A stretch of 64,000 nucleotides of DNA from Rhodoglobus sp. Its GTDB lineage: Bacteria > Actinomycetota > Actinomycetes > Actinomycetales > Microbacteriaceae. Within the stretch, counting starts at the first letter, position 1. Every line of letters starts with the position of its first letter. The DNA is taken from assembly GCA_025463515.1 (NCBI GenBank), contig JAODAQ010000037.1, forward strand, positions 1 to 64,000. Direction: 5' to 3'. Shown piece after piece: positions 35,672 to 44,780 of the stretch. A model generated the notes under the pieces. It was not told where the DNA came from, made no database searches, and worked only from the letters and a program-made list of their open reading frames with translations. A program made the position numbers and the translations under genes.

Positions 35672-36379
35672 ATGGCCGTGTCACGGGACACGCGGAACAG
35701 TAGGAACGGACAGCGCCCGCCGTCCCCCTACGAGCAGCTCAAGCGCGACATCTCGGCCGGCGATCTGGGCCCCGGCTTCCCTCTCGTGGAGGGCACGCTG
35801 GCGGAGACCTTCGGGGTCAGCCGCACGCCGGTACGGGAGGCTCTCACCCGGCTCGAGCAGGACGGGCTGGTCATCCGGACCGATCGCGGGCTCGTCGTCC
35901 GCGAGCGCAGCCCTGAGGAGATCCTCGACATCTACGAGGTGCGCATCCTCCTGGCCGGCCTCGGCGCGCGCCAGGCGGCAGCGCGGCGGAGCATGCTCGA
36001 CCTCATCCGCATGCGCACGCGCCTCGAGGCGCTGGCCCAGGCAGACCCGCAAGACCTGACCGCCATCCTCCAGGCGAACCGCACGTTCCACCGCTCGGTC
36101 TGGAAAGCGAGCCACAACGCCCCGGTCGAAGAGGTCATGGACCGCCTCAACTACCAGATCTCCGCGCGCTACCCCATGACCACGCTGTCGGTGCCGGGCA
36201 GGCTGGAGAAGACCCTCGAGGAGCACGGCCGCCTGGTCGACGCCATCGAGGCCCAGGACACCGATCTCGCGGGCGAACTGGCCACCGCGCACTTCCGTGC
36301 GACACGGGATGCGCGGCTCAAGATGTGGACCGAGAGCCAGGCCTACCTCTCCGAGTACGGCGACGCGTCCGACTACTAG
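35672..36379 (+). CDS. GntR-family regulator, FadR/FCD type
   Basis: A 235-residue protein. The winged HTH lies at about residues 20-85 (YEQLKRDISAGDLGPGFPLVEGTLAETFGVSRTPVREALTRLEQDGLV). An all-helical FCD effector domain follows (DIYEVRILLAGLGARQAAAR, AILQANRTFHRSVW, EEHGRLVDAI) with His residues typical of metal-linked ligand binding. It is the only regulator beside the carboxylate cluster, and palindromes of the TGTATAC type at that cluster's promoters are its likely operators. It is convergent with tctC across a strong bidirectional terminator. Confidence 0.85.
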   Translation: MAVSRDTRNSRNGQRPPSPYEQLKRDISAGDLGPGFPLVEGTLAETFGVSRTPVREALTRLEQDGLVIRTDRGLVVRERSPEEILDIYEVRILLAGLGARQAAARRSMLDLIRMRTRLEALAQADPQDLTAILQANRTFHRSVWKASHNAPVEEVMDRLNYQISARYPMTTLSVPGRLEKTLEEHGRLVDAIEAQDTDLAGELATAHFRATRDARLKMWTESQAYLSEYGDASDY

Positions 36380-36390
36380 CGCGCAGGAGT

Positions 36391-36421
36391 GCGGCCCGCC
36401 TCCCGGTGGGAGACGGGCCGC
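36391..36421. terminator. Bidirectional terminator hairpin
   Basis: GCGGCCCG with CGGGCCGC plus CTCCC with GGGAG form a 31-nt stem-loop (one mismatch) between the convergent GntR and tctC genes. It is followed by a short A/T-rich stretch (36422-36441). Confidence 0.7.
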
Positions 36422-36440
36422 AGCCTGATTCAGCGTGCTA

Positions 36441-37427
36441 CTACTTGAACTCCTTCGCAGCAGCGGCCATGACGCCCTCCTGCTCCTTCCACACCTTCAC
36501 GAAGTCGTCGCTGCCCAGGAACTGGGTCTCGATGGACGCCTTCGCGTTCGTGTCGATGTAGCCCTTGTTGGCGGCGAGCTTGGAGAACACCTTCTCCGCG
36601 GCGGCACGGATGTCGTCAGGGACGCCAGCGGCGAAGCTGACCCCGAGACGGCTGTCGTACGTCACGTCGTAGCCCTCCTCCACGGCGGTGGGCACGTCGG
36701 GCACGAGCGTCGAGCGCTCGGGCCCCCACTGTGCCAGCACGCGGAAGTCGCCGGAGGCGATCTGGCCCGCGACGCCGCCGATCGCTCCGGAGAAGAACTC
36801 CACGTCGCCCGCGAGCAGGCCCTGGATCTTGTCCGGAGTGCCGTCGTAGGTGATGTAGTTGAACTTGACGCCGCCCTCCTTCTCAAGGCCGCCCAGGACG
36901 ATCGCGTCGTCCGCGCCGCCGTTGTAGCCGACGTTCATCTCCTTGGTCTTCGCCGCGGCGATGATGTCGTCGATCGACTTGTATGGCGAGTCCGCCTTCA
37001 CGACGAGGCCGTTCGGCGAGTAGCCGACGCTCGCGATCGGAGCGAAGTCGCTGAGGTCGAACGGCGCGGCATCCCCGGTGTAGATGTAGGTCAGGATCGC
37101 GGGCATGTTGATCATGGAGATCGTGTAGCCGTCCTTGGGGGCGGCGAGCAGGGCCTGCTGCGCCAGCTGGGTGCCGGCGCCCTCCTTGTTGACGACCTGC
37201 ACTCGCGCGCCGGTCTCGGTGGCGAGCTCGTCCGCGAGGGTCCGCGCCCACGTGTCGGAGACGCCGCCGGGGGCGAAGCCGACCACGAGGTCGATCGTCT
37301 TGCCCTTCACGGGCCAGGTGGCCCCGTCAGACGAGGTGCCGCCACCCGGGTTGGCGGGTGCGCTGCAGCCCACGAGCGCAAGAGCGACCGCCGCGGAGAC
37401 CGCGGCCAGGGAAAAGAGCTTTTTCAT
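36441..37427 (-). CDS. tctC: TctC-type tricarboxylate-binding lipoprotein
   Basis: A 328-residue lipoprotein. The signal sequence ends in VALALVGC (lipobox). The mature part begins after a Gly/Ser linker with WPVKGKTIDLVVGFAPGGVSDTWAR, the Bug/TctC family start, and has VQVVNKEGAGTQLAQQALLAA and SDFAPIASVGY. It captures a carboxylate outside the membrane for the TctAB channel encoded just upstream. The ATG at 37427 is chosen; the track ORF is 117 residues too long. It is the last gene of the tctB-tctA-tctC operon. Confidence 0.9.
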   Translation of the reverse strand: MKKLFSLAAVSAAVALALVGCSAPANPGGGTSSDGATWPVKGKTIDLVVGFAPGGVSDTWARTLADELATETGARVQVVNKEGAGTQLAQQALLAAPKDGYTISMINMPAILTYIYTGDAAPFDLSDFAPIASVGYSPNGLVVKADSPYKSIDDIIAAAKTKEMNVGYNGGADDAIVLGGLEKEGGVKFNYITYDGTPDKIQGLLAGDVEFFSGAIGGVAGQIASGDFRVLAQWGPERSTLVPDVPTAVEEGYDVTYDSRLGVSFAAGVPDDIRAAAEKVFSKLAANKGYIDTNAKASIETQFLGSDDFVKVWKEQEGVMAAAAKEFK

Positions 37428-37480
37428 CGTTGAAAATCCTTTCGCAATGCAATGAATGTGACTGGGTTGGGGACCGGTGA

Positions 37481-39019
37481 CTACTTCTGCCCCTCCTTCG
37501 CGCGAACAGGCTCGGCGCTCCCGGTGCGGGCGCCCGCCTTCTTGCTGGAGGCTCGGATGGTCGTGAACACCTTGACGAGAAGGAGCACGACGATGAGTCC
37601 GTAGATGACCTGGCACACGGTGCTGCTGAACAGCAGTCCGCCGTAGTTGCCCTGCTCGATCGAGACGGCCCTGCGGAAGTTCTCCTCGAGCAGCGGCCCG
37701 AGCACGAGTGTGAGCGCGAGCGGCGCGAGCGGGAAGCCCAGCCGCTTCATGAGCAGCCCGGCAAGGCCGCCGATCCACATCACCAGGACGTCGAACATGC
37801 TGTTACGAACGCTGTAGGCGCCGATCGTCATGAAGCCGAGGGTCGCGCTGTAGAGGATGAGCGTCGGGATCTTGAGGAACGAGACCCACACCCGTACGAG
37901 CGGCAGGCTCATGATGAACAGCATGATGTTCGCCACGAACAGGCTGGCGATGAGCGTCCACGCCACCTCGGGGTGCTGCGCGAACAGCTGCGGGCCCGGC
38001 TGCAGGCCGTTGATCGTGAAGGCTCCGAGCAGGATCGCCATCGTGGTCGACGACGGGATGCCGAGGGTGAGCAGCGGGATGTAGTTCGACATTCCGAGTG
38101 CGTTGTTGGTCGTCTCCGGTCCGGCAACGCCCTGGATGGCGCCCTTTCCGAAACGCTCCGGATGCTTCGACAGCCGCTTCTCGATCGCGTACGACGTGAA
38201 GGTCGCCGCGGCCGCGGGCGAGCCCGGCAGCAGGCCGTAGAAGAACCCGAGGCCCGTTCCGCGGAAGATCGCGCCGCTGCTGTCCTTCAGGTCCTTCCAC
38301 GTGATCCGGATGGGCCCGACGTTGCCCGAGAAGTCGATGAGCGTCCTGCGGCCGATGCTCTCGAGGATCTCGGAGAGGCCGATGACGCCGATCGCGACGA
38401 TCACGAAGCTGATCCCGTCCGCGAGGTTGAGGTTGCCGGCGGTGAAGCGCGTGATCCCGGTGAACGGATCGAGGCCGACGAATCCCACGAACAGCCCGAT
38501 GCAGGCTGCGATCAGGCCCTTCACGAGGGAGTCGCCCGCGAGGCCGATCACGAGCACCAGCGCGAAGATCGTGATCGCGAACAGCTCGCGCGGGCCGAGC
38601 CCGACCGCGAAGCTCGACAGGTTCGTGGCGAAGACCAGCCCGACGAACGCGATCGTCCCGCCGATGAACGACCCGATGGCCGAGATCGCGAGAGCCTTGC
38701 CGCCCTGGCCGCGCTTGGTCATCGCGTACCCGTCGAGGGTCGTCGCTACCGACGAGATCTCGCCCGGCACGTTGAGCAGCACCGAGGTGATCGTGCCGCC
38801 GTACATCGATCCGTAGTAGATCGCGGCCATCATGATCGTGGACGGCGCCGGGCCGAGGAACAGGGCGAGCGGCAGCAGCAGCGAGGTGGCCGAGGCCGGA
38901 CCGAATCCGGGGATCACGCCGGTGAGCATGCCCAGGGCGCAGCCGATGAAGGCGAACAGCAGGTTCTCAGGGGTGAGGATGTTGGCGAAGCCCGCCAGGA
39001 GCCCTCCGAAGATGTCCAT
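37481..39019 (-). CDS. tctA: TctA-type large permease of the tricarboxylate transporter
   Basis: A 512-residue polytopic membrane protein. The start is [41 protein letters not shown], and [18 protein letters not shown] contains the family's Gly-Pro motif. A second repeat has [16 protein letters not shown] and [23 protein letters not shown], so the protein carries the internal duplication of TctA. It is the Na+ or proton-coupled carboxylate channel. The ATG at 39019 is preferred over the track start. It lies between tctB and tctC. Confidence 0.9.
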   Translation of the reverse strand: MDIFGGLLAGFANILTPENLLFAFIGCALGMLTGVIPGFGPASATSLLLPLALFLGPAPSTIMMAAIYYGSMYGGTITSVLLNVPGEISSVATTLDGYAMTKRGQGGKALAISAIGSFIGGTIAFVGLVFATNLSSFAVGLGPRELFAITIFALVLVIGLAGDSLVKGLIAACIGLFVGFVGLDPFTGITRFTAGNLNLADGISFVIVAIGVIGLSEILESIGRRTLIDFSGNVGPIRITWKDLKDSSGAIFRGTGLGFFYGLLPGSPAAAATFTSYAIEKRLSKHPERFGKGAIQGVAGPETTNNALGMSNYIPLLTLGIPSSTTMAILLGAFTINGLQPGPQLFAQHPEVAWTLIASLFVANIMLFIMSLPLVRVWVSFLKIPTLILYSATLGFMTIGAYSVRNSMFDVLVMWIGGLAGLLMKRLGFPLAPLALTLVLGPLLEENFRRAVSIEQGNYGGLLFSSTVCQVIYGLIVVLLLVKVFTTIRASSKKAGARTGSAEPVRAKEGQK

Positions 39020-39024
39020 GGTTA

Positions 39025-39711
39025 CTACCAGCCGAAGATTCTGGCAACGATGCCGTAGAGGAAGGGACCGATCCCGATCGGGTCGGGCAGGTAGATGCCG
39101 CCGACGTAGGCGCCGTAGGCCGCGAGCAGCAGCGTCAGTGCCGTGAAGATCATGACCTTCCACCACTTGAGCTGGGCGACGACCACGAACAGGCCGGTGA
39201 GGTAGACGAAGAGGAGCGGGATCATTCCGATCACCTCGACGAACGGGAGGGCCACGGCGCTCCAGACCAGCACGAAGATGAGCCGGATCGGGTGCGAGTC
39301 GGACTCGAGGGCGCCGGTCGCATCGGCGTCGTGAGCCGCAGCCTCGGCGAGTTCCTCCTGGGCCGCGCCCTCCTGGTGCGCGTAGTGGTCGAGGACCTCC
39401 TCACCGGGGGTCTCGTCCTCCACGTCCTTCTTGAGCGGCTTGGCCGTGAAGAGCCAGATCACCGAGAGAACGACGAGCGCGGCCGCAGCCAGGGCCGGGA
39501 AGGTCCCCGGCGCGGCCTGCGCTCCGTCGTTCAGCCCGTACGAGACCGCGACCGAGAGGAAGTACAGCGCGAGCAGCAGGATCACGATCGCAGCGATGCG
39601 CTCCGCGATCAGCCACGGGAACCGGGTCGTGACCCGGTTCACGGTCGCGGCTATCCATTCGCCGGCGGCGCGGGTCCGACGTGCGGACGCCACGCGGTCC
39701 AGGAAGCTCAT
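39025..39711 (-). CDS. tctB: TctB-type small permease
   Basis: A 228-residue protein with about four TM segments. It has a cytoplasmic loop rich in Glu/Ala/Asp (DETPGEEVLDHYAHQEGAAQEEL) and the helices IAAIVILLLALYFLSVAVSYGLN, AALVVLSVIWLF, LIFVLVWSAVALPFVEVIG and a C-terminal pair. TctB is the small partner of TctA. The ATG at 39711 has AGAGGAG upstream. The charged loop is longer than I would expect and may be lineage-specific. The promoter upstream (39770-39798) contains a TGTATACA operator. Confidence 0.85.
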   Translation of the reverse strand: MSFLDRVASARRTRAAGEWIAATVNRVTTRFPWLIAERIAAIVILLLALYFLSVAVSYGLNDGAQAAPGTFPALAAAALVVLSVIWLFTAKPLKKDVEDETPGEEVLDHYAHQEGAAQEELAEAAAHDADATGALESDSHPIRLIFVLVWSAVALPFVEVIGMIPLLFVYLTGLFVVVAQLKWWKVMIFTALTLLLAAYGAYVGGIYLPDPIGIGPFLYGIVARIFGW

Positions 39712-39759
39712 GCCTTCTCCTCTTTGAGTTCGGCTCGACACGATCCACTCGTGCACATC

Positions 39760-39798
39760 TGTATACAGGAGTATTGCGTTAGCCGGTTGCAGTGTCAA
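39760..39798 (-). promoter_or_regulatory. tctBAC promoter with TGTATACA operator
   Basis: On the minus strand, TTGACA (plus 39793-39798) and AATACT (plus 39770-39775) are spaced 17 bp. TGTATACA (39760-39767) follows immediately, at the expected start of transcription. The position fits repression by the FadR-type GntR. Confidence 0.7.
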
Positions 39799-39816
39799 AT
39801 AACCGGCTTGGCGAGC

Positions 39817-40569
39817 TCAGTACTGATAGCGGCGCAGGCCGCCGTCGACCGAGATGACCACTCCGGTGATGTACCCATTCTTCGGCGACGCGAGGTAGGT
39901 GACCATGTTCGCCATGTCGGCCGGCGTGCCGTAGCGTCCGACCGGGATGTCCTCCGCGGCCTGGCGCTCACGGAACTCCGGGCTGTAGTTGCGCAGGATC
40001 TGCTCGCTCATGATCTTCCCCGGTGCGACGCAGTTGACCGTGATGCCGTGCCCGCCGACCTTCCGCGACACACCCTTGGACCAGGCGTGCACCGCGGCCT
40101 TGGCGCAGACCGCGCCGTTCAGCGCGAGGGTCTCCGACTTGCCCGTGATGTTGATGATCCGGCCCCAGCCCCGCTCGCGCATCCCCGGGATGGCGAGGGT
40201 GCCGATCTGGCGCGGGCGCGTGAAGTTCAGGGTGAAGGCCTCGTCCCACGCCGAATCGGGCGAGTCGAGCTCGAGCGCGCGGCTCGCTCCCGCGTTGTTG
40301 ACGACGATGTCGATGTGGCCGAGTCCGGCCGCGGCCTCGGCGATGATGCGCTGGGGGGCGTCCTCGTCGTGCAGCTCCGCGACGACGATGACGGGCTTCG
40401 CTCCGCCCGCGGCGGCGATCTCCTCCGCGACCTCCTCGAGCTTGTCCTTGCGGCGCCCCTGAATCGCGACGTGCACGCCCTCTCCTGCGAGTGCGAGTGC
40501 GATTCCGCGACCGATTCCTGCGCTGGCCCCGGTGACGAGAGCGGTCTTTCCAGTGAGTTCGAGATCCAT
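39817..40569 (-). CDS. SDR-family oxidoreductase with an altered active site
   Basis: A 250-residue short-chain dehydrogenase: TALVTGASAGIGRG at the N-terminus, NNAGASRAL, RIINITGKSETL, and a C-terminal VAPGKIMSEQ and ISVDGGLRRYQY. In the usual YxxxK position, the sequence is NGAVCAK, so the catalytic Tyr is replaced by Ala while the Lys is kept. The gene heads the SDR-tctB-tctA-tctC cluster on the minus strand. It may be an atypical reductase or dehydrogenase acting on a hydroxy-acid. The start is divergent from the ComA-like gene. Confidence 0.8.
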   Translation of the reverse strand: MDLELTGKTALVTGASAGIGRGIALALAGEGVHVAIQGRRKDKLEEVAEEIAAAGGAKPVIVVAELHDEDAPQRIIAEAAAGLGHIDIVVNNAGASRALELDSPDSAWDEAFTLNFTRPRQIGTLAIPGMRERGWGRIINITGKSETLALNGAVCAKAAVHAWSKGVSRKVGGHGITVNCVAPGKIMSEQILRNYSPEFRERQAAEDIPVGRYGTPADMANMVTYLASPKNGYITGVVISVDGGLRRYQY

Positions 40570-40602
40570 GTGAGCCTTTCGATTGAGGGACCGTATGGCC
40601 CG

Positions 40603-40648
40603 GTGTGCGTGTGTATACTAACGCACACGATCATGCACACCAGTGCAT
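40603..40648. promoter_or_regulatory. Operator pair in the SDR/ComA-like divergent promoter
   Basis: GTGTGCGT (40603-40610) and ACGCACAC (40621-40628) form a perfect 8-bp inverted repeat centred exactly on GTATAC (40613-40618). A second palindrome, ATGCAC-N4-GTGCAT, follows at 40633-40648. They lie between divergent genes of the carboxylate cluster. Confidence 0.7.
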
Positions 40649-40710
40649 CGTTGCCATGGCGTGATCGGGATTACAAGGCGCCGAGATAACGAAGTCGAGG
40701 AGACGTCACC

Positions 40711-41535
40711 ATGCCCACCAATCCACTGTTCTTCGAGCACCTGCCGCAGCGGCCCGCCAAGCCCCGCACGACGGGGCTCACGATGGTCCGTGATGACGGC
40801 CAGCCGCTGAGCGAGATCCAGGCGATCCTGGACAGCTACGGCCATCTCTTCGACTACATGAAGTTCCGCCAGTTCGTCACCTGGTACATGCGGCCGACCG
40901 AGCTCCAGGAGAAGATCGCGGCCTGCACCCGTGCGGACGTCAAGACCTTCCTCGGCGGCACCGTGCTCGAGGTCGCCCACCTCCACAACAAGACCGAGTA
41001 CGCGCTCGAGGTCATGAAGGAGTACGGGCTCAGCGCCGTCGAGGTGTCCAACTCGATGGTCCCGCTGTCGACTGAGCAGCTCTCGAAAGTAGTAGTCCTC
41101 GCCCGGAACGCGGGCTTCGAGGTGCTCTACGAGTACGGCAAGAAGTTCCAGGAGGAGGCCTTCGACGTGACCGGCGCGATCGCCGACATCCGTGCCCTGC
41201 TCGACGCGGGGGCCAGCCGCATCATCGTGGAGCAGTGGCAGCTGGACGCCACGCTGGGCGTCGACGGCAAGGCGGACACGGCGCACCGGATGACCGAGCT
41301 CGCCGAGGGCGTGGGCCTGGAGTTCCTCGTGTTCGAGGCGGCAACGCTGCCCCACCAGGTCTGGCTGCTGCGCAATCTCGGCCCCGAGGTGAACCTCGGC
41401 CCGAACATGGACCCGTTCCACGTGCCCGCGAAGATCGAGCCCTTCCGCCACGGGATCGGCAGCGAGGTCGGCTACAACATCTTCGAGCAGGTCCTCGGCC
41501 GCACCGGCGCGGACGTCGCGTCCCTGCTCGCCTGA
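40711..41535 (+). CDS. ComA-like (phosphosulfolactate synthase family) protein
   Basis: A 274-residue TIM-barrel protein: LPQRPAKPRTTGLTMVRDDGQPL, DYMKFRQFVTWYM, KTFLGGTVLEVAHL and SAVEVSNSMVPL match the phosphosulfolactate synthase (ComA) family, which normally adds sulfite to phosphoenolpyruvate. No other coenzyme M genes are near. The neighbours (PrpF-like isomerase, CitE-like lyase, malate synthase) suggest a catabolic role, possibly an aldolase-type cleavage or addition on a carboxylate. A GAGGAG-like AGTCGAGGAGAC precedes the ATG. It is divergent from the SDR gene with a strong palindrome between. Confidence 0.8.
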   Translation: MPTNPLFFEHLPQRPAKPRTTGLTMVRDDGQPLSEIQAILDSYGHLFDYMKFRQFVTWYMRPTELQEKIAACTRADVKTFLGGTVLEVAHLHNKTEYALEVMKEYGLSAVEVSNSMVPLSTEQLSKVVVLARNAGFEVLYEYGKKFQEEAFDVTGAIADIRALLDAGASRIIVEQWQLDATLGVDGKADTAHRMTELAEGVGLEFLVFEAATLPHQVWLLRNLGPEVNLGPNMDPFHVPAKIEPFRHGIGSEVGYNIFEQVLGRTGADVASLLA

Positions 41536-41543
41536 GCGCGACC

Positions 41544-42686
41544 ATGCGTATCCCCTCCGTGATGATGCGCGGCGGCACGAGTCGCGGCCTCTTCTTCCAC
41601 GACAGCGACCTCCCGCAGGACCAGGCCGCGCGCGAGCGCGTCGTCCTCGCGGCGCTCGGCAGCCCCGACCCCAACCGGCGCCAGATCAACGGCGCCGGCG
41701 GTGCCACGTCGAACACGAGCAAGGTGGCGATCATCGCGCCGGGCACCGAGCCCGGGATCGACGTGAACTACACCTTCGGCCAGGTCTCGATCGACAGGCC
41801 GCTCATCGACTGGTCGGGCAACTGCGGGAACATCTCCTCCGCGGTCGGGGGCTTCGCCATCGACGAGGGGCTCGTCGAGGCCACGGGCTCGGAGACCGTC
41901 GTACGGTTCCTCAACACGAACACGAACAAGGTCATCGTCGCGCACGTCCCCACGAAGGACGGCGCGTTCGACCCGGTGGGGGAGCTCGAGATCCCGGGGG
42001 TTCCCGGAACGGGCTCGCCCATCCGGCTCGACTACCTCGATCCGGGCGGCGCCCTCACGGGCAGCGTCCTGCCGACGGGGAGTCCCAGCGACGTGCTGCA
42101 CCTGGGCGAGGGCGACATCACCGTGTCCCTCGTCGACGCCGCGAACCCCCTGGTGTTCGTGCGGTTCTCGGATGTCGGGATGACGGGGCTGGAGTCGGCG
42201 TCGGACATCGACGGCGACCCGTCGCTGCTCGCACGGCTGGAGCGCATCCGGGCCGCGGCCGGGGAGCTTGCCGGGATCGCGCCCTCCGCCGCCGAGATCT
42301 CCGCCTCATACCCCTCGGTGCCGAAGATGGCGCTCGTGGGGCCGCCGATGGCGTACACGCGCTCGGACGGCGTGGAGCTCGGGGCCGCCGACACCAGCCT
42401 GCGCATGACGATGCTCTCGATGGGGCGGGCGCATCCTGCGGTGGCCCTCACGGGGGCGATCTGCACCGCGGTGGCGGCGAAGATCCCCGGCACCCTCGCC
42501 TACGAGGCCGCCGGCTCCCCGGCGTCGGACGAGGTCACCCGTATCGGCCACCTCGCGGGGGTCATGAACGTGACCGCCGAGCCGGAGCAGGTCGACGGCG
42601 TCTGGAGCGTGGAGAGCGTGGCCGTGTTCCGCACGGCCAGGCGCATCTTCGACGGCGGCGTGCACGTGCCCGACTCGGTGCTCTGA
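41544..42686 (+). CDS. PrpF/4-oxalomesaconate tautomerase-like isomerase
   Basis: A 380-residue protein of the DUF453/PrpF family (diaminopimelate-epimerase-like fold). It opens RIPSVMMRGGTSRGLFFHDSDLP and has GGATSNTSKVAII, the Cys-bearing WSGNCGNISSAVG and a late TLSM-type Cys site (GAICTAVAAK). Enzymes of this type isomerise double bonds in unsaturated tricarboxylates such as aconitate or 4-oxalomesaconate. The ATG at 41544 is preferred over the longer track ORF. It follows the ComA-like gene by 8 nt and is in the same operon, which indicates a tricarboxylate-type substrate. Confidence 0.85.
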   Translation: MRIPSVMMRGGTSRGLFFHDSDLPQDQAARERVVLAALGSPDPNRRQINGAGGATSNTSKVAIIAPGTEPGIDVNYTFGQVSIDRPLIDWSGNCGNISSAVGGFAIDEGLVEATGSETVVRFLNTNTNKVIVAHVPTKDGAFDPVGELEIPGVPGTGSPIRLDYLDPGGALTGSVLPTGSPSDVLHLGEGDITVSLVDAANPLVFVRFSDVGMTGLESASDIDGDPSLLARLERIRAAAGELAGIAPSAAEISASYPSVPKMALVGPPMAYTRSDGVELGAADTSLRMTMLSMGRAHPAVALTGAICTAVAAKIPGTLAYEAAGSPASDEVTRIGHLAGVMNVTAEPEQVDGVWSVESVAVFRTARRIFDGGVHVPDSVL

Positions 42687-42693
42687 CCACGGG

Positions 42694-43911
42694 GTGAGCG
42701 TCTCGATCTCCTCAGGGGGGACTCCCTGGCGGGCCGCTCTCTCCGTGCAGGCGACGCTCATGCAGGCCGCATGGGTGGGCGTTCGCCTGATGGCCGGGTA
42801 CCGCGCGCTCGGCGAGGGCGCGAGCCCCGCCATGCTCGGCCTGCTCGCCGCGACGCTCGCCCTCCCCGCCCTCCTGGGCGCCCTGCCGATCGGCCGGATC
42901 AGCGACCGCGTCGGCGGCTCGCTCATCTCCTTCCTCGGCATCGTCGTGATCATCGCCGGCACCCTGCTCATGGTCTGCTTCCGAGATCTCTGGGTGCTGT
43001 TCGTCACGGCGGCCGTCGTCGGCCTCGGCCAGGTGTGCGTGATGGTCGGGCAGCAGACGTTCGTCGCGCACCGGATCGCCGCGGACTCCAGCGACCGGGA
43101 CTTCGGGACCCTCACCTCTGCCGCCTCCCTGGGCCAGCTCATCGGCGCGCCCCTCGTCACTACCGTGGTCGCCCTCCTCGGCGCGCGCGGCGGCGCCCAC
43201 CCCGACACCACCGCCGGCCTGCTCGCGACCATCGCCTGCGCGGTGGTCGCAACGCCGATCTTCTTCCTCCTGCGACGGGTCGACGGCCGGTCGCGGACGG
43301 CGCGACTGGACCCGGGCAGGCCCGCGCGCGACGTGCCGCTCCGGGTGCTCGGCGCACCGGGCCTCTGGCGGGCGCTCGTGGTGAGCGCCGCCGTACTTGT
43401 GACGGCAGACCTCATGTACGCGTTCATGCCGGTGTGGGCCATCGAGCACCACGTAGACATCTCGGCGGTGGGGTGGCTCCTCGCCATCCGCGCGGTCGTG
43501 TCCATGTCCAGCCGGATCGGGCTCTCGCGCCTGGTCGCGCGGTTCGGCCGCAAGGTCCTCCTCGCCGCCGCGATGCTCATCGGCGCCGCATCCCTCATCG
43601 CCCTCCCGTTCGTCGGCGAGGCCGGCGCGATCGTGGCGATGGTCGGCCTCGGCATCGCCCTCGGCCTCCCGCAGCCGCTCACCATGTCGTGGGTGGTCGC
43701 CGTCTCCCGCCCCGAGAACCACGGCGCCGCGCTCGGACTGCGCATCACCGCCAACCGCCTCGCGCAGATCACGATCCCGGTCGCGGTGAGCGCCCTGACG
43801 GCGTCCTTCGGCGTGACCGGGATCTTCTGGGCGAACGCGGCCTTCCTCGCCGGCGCCGTGGCGTTCCTCGCCGGCGCGGACCCCGACCACCGAAGAACCA
43901 CCGACGAATGA
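42694..43911 (+). CDS. MFS transporter within the carboxylate operon
   Basis: A 405-residue protein with about twelve TM segments. It has the first-half motif GRISDRVGGSLISFLGI (motif-A like), MPVWAIEHHVDISAVGWLLAIRAV in the middle, and GLGIALGLPQPLTMSWVVAVSRPENHG in the second half. The operon position between PrpF-like and CitE-like genes suggests import or export of a pathway intermediate. It starts at a GTG 7 nt after the isomerase stop; a clear RBS is not visible. Substrate is unknown. Confidence 0.75.
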   Translation: MSVSISSGGTPWRAALSVQATLMQAAWVGVRLMAGYRALGEGASPAMLGLLAATLALPALLGALPIGRISDRVGGSLISFLGIVVIIAGTLLMVCFRDLWVLFVTAAVVGLGQVCVMVGQQTFVAHRIAADSSDRDFGTLTSAASLGQLIGAPLVTTVVALLGARGGAHPDTTAGLLATIACAVVATPIFFLLRRVDGRSRTARLDPGRPARDVPLRVLGAPGLWRALVVSAAVLVTADLMYAFMPVWAIEHHVDISAVGWLLAIRAVVSMSSRIGLSRLVARFGRKVLLAAAMLIGAASLIALPFVGEAGAIVAMVGLGIALGLPQPLTMSWVVAVSRPENHGAALGLRITANRLAQITIPVAVSALTASFGVTGIFWANAAFLAGAVAFLAGADPDHRRTTDE

Positions 43912-43918
43912 GGCAGCT

Positions 43919-44764
43919 ATGACCGCACACCCCCATGACACGCGCAGCATCCCCGCCGAGATCTCGCGGTCCTGGCTGCTCGTCGCAGCCACCAGGCCGG
44001 CCGAGTTCGAGCGCGCACGGGCATCCAGGGCCGATCAGGTCGTCATCGACGTGGAGGACGCGGTCGACCCCGGCCTCAAGGCGGGCGCGCGCGCGGATGT
44101 CGCGGAATGGCTCTCGCACGGCGGTGAGGCATGGGTGCGGATCAACGACCGCGGCTCTGCCTTCTGGTCGGACGACATCGACAGCCTGAAGGACGTTCCG
44201 GGGCTCGCGGGCGTCATGCTCGCCAAGTGCGAGGCCGGCGAGCACGTGACCGAGACCTTCGACCGGCTCGGCGGCAGGACCCCTGTGCTCGCCCTCGTGG
44301 AGTCAGCGCTCGGCATCGAGGAGGCGACGAGCATCGCCCGCGCGCGCGGCGCGTTCCGGCTGGCCTTCGGCAGCGGCGACTACCGACGGGACACCGGCAC
44401 CAGCGCCGACGACACGGCCATGGCGTACCCCCGCTCCCGGCTGGTGGTCTCGAGCCGCATCGGCGGGCTGCCCGGGCCGATCGACGGGCCCACGGTCGGG
44501 ACGAACCACACCATCCTGCGGGAGCAGTCCGCGGTGGCGGTCGCGCTCGGGCTCACGGGCAAGCTGTGCCTCGACACCGACCAGCTCGACGTGATCAATG
44601 AGAGCATCAGCCCCACGGCGTCCGATGTCACGTGGGCGCGCGAGTTCCTCGAGGACTTCGACGCCCGCGGCCGTGTGATCCGCGACGGCAGCGACCTGCC
44701 GCGCCTCGGGCGCGCGGAGAAGATCGACAAGCTCGCCCGGGCGTTCGGGGTGGACAACCACTGA
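43919..44764 (+). CDS. HpcH/HpaI or CitE-like lyase
   Basis: A 281-residue TIM-barrel protein of the CitE-like lyase family: SWLLVAATRPAEFERARASRADQVVIDVEDAV (Mg-binding DVED), VMLAKCEAGEHVTE, VLALVESALGIEEATSIA (a metal Glu) and RLAFGSGDYRRDTG. Members cleave malyl-CoA, citramalyl-CoA or related acids to acetyl-CoA plus glyoxylate or pyruvate. It ends the plus-strand operon and faces malate synthase G on the minus strand 16 nt away, so glyoxylate/acetyl-CoA is a common theme. Confidence 0.85.
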   Translation: MTAHPHDTRSIPAEISRSWLLVAATRPAEFERARASRADQVVIDVEDAVDPGLKAGARADVAEWLSHGGEAWVRINDRGSAFWSDDIDSLKDVPGLAGVMLAKCEAGEHVTETFDRLGGRTPVLALVESALGIEEATSIARARGAFRLAFGSGDYRRDTGTSADDTAMAYPRSRLVVSSRIGGLPGPIDGPTVGTNHTILREQSAVAVALGLTGKLCLDTDQLDVINESISPTASDVTWAREFLEDFDARGRVIRDGSDLPRLGRAEKIDKLARAFGVDNH

Positions 44765-44780
44765 GGCCCGGGCGCGCGGC

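Noticed and set aside
40711-41535. Coenzyme M biosynthesis (true phosphosulfolactate synthase)
   Set aside because: No comB, comC or later coenzyme M genes are present, and the operon is catabolic in character.
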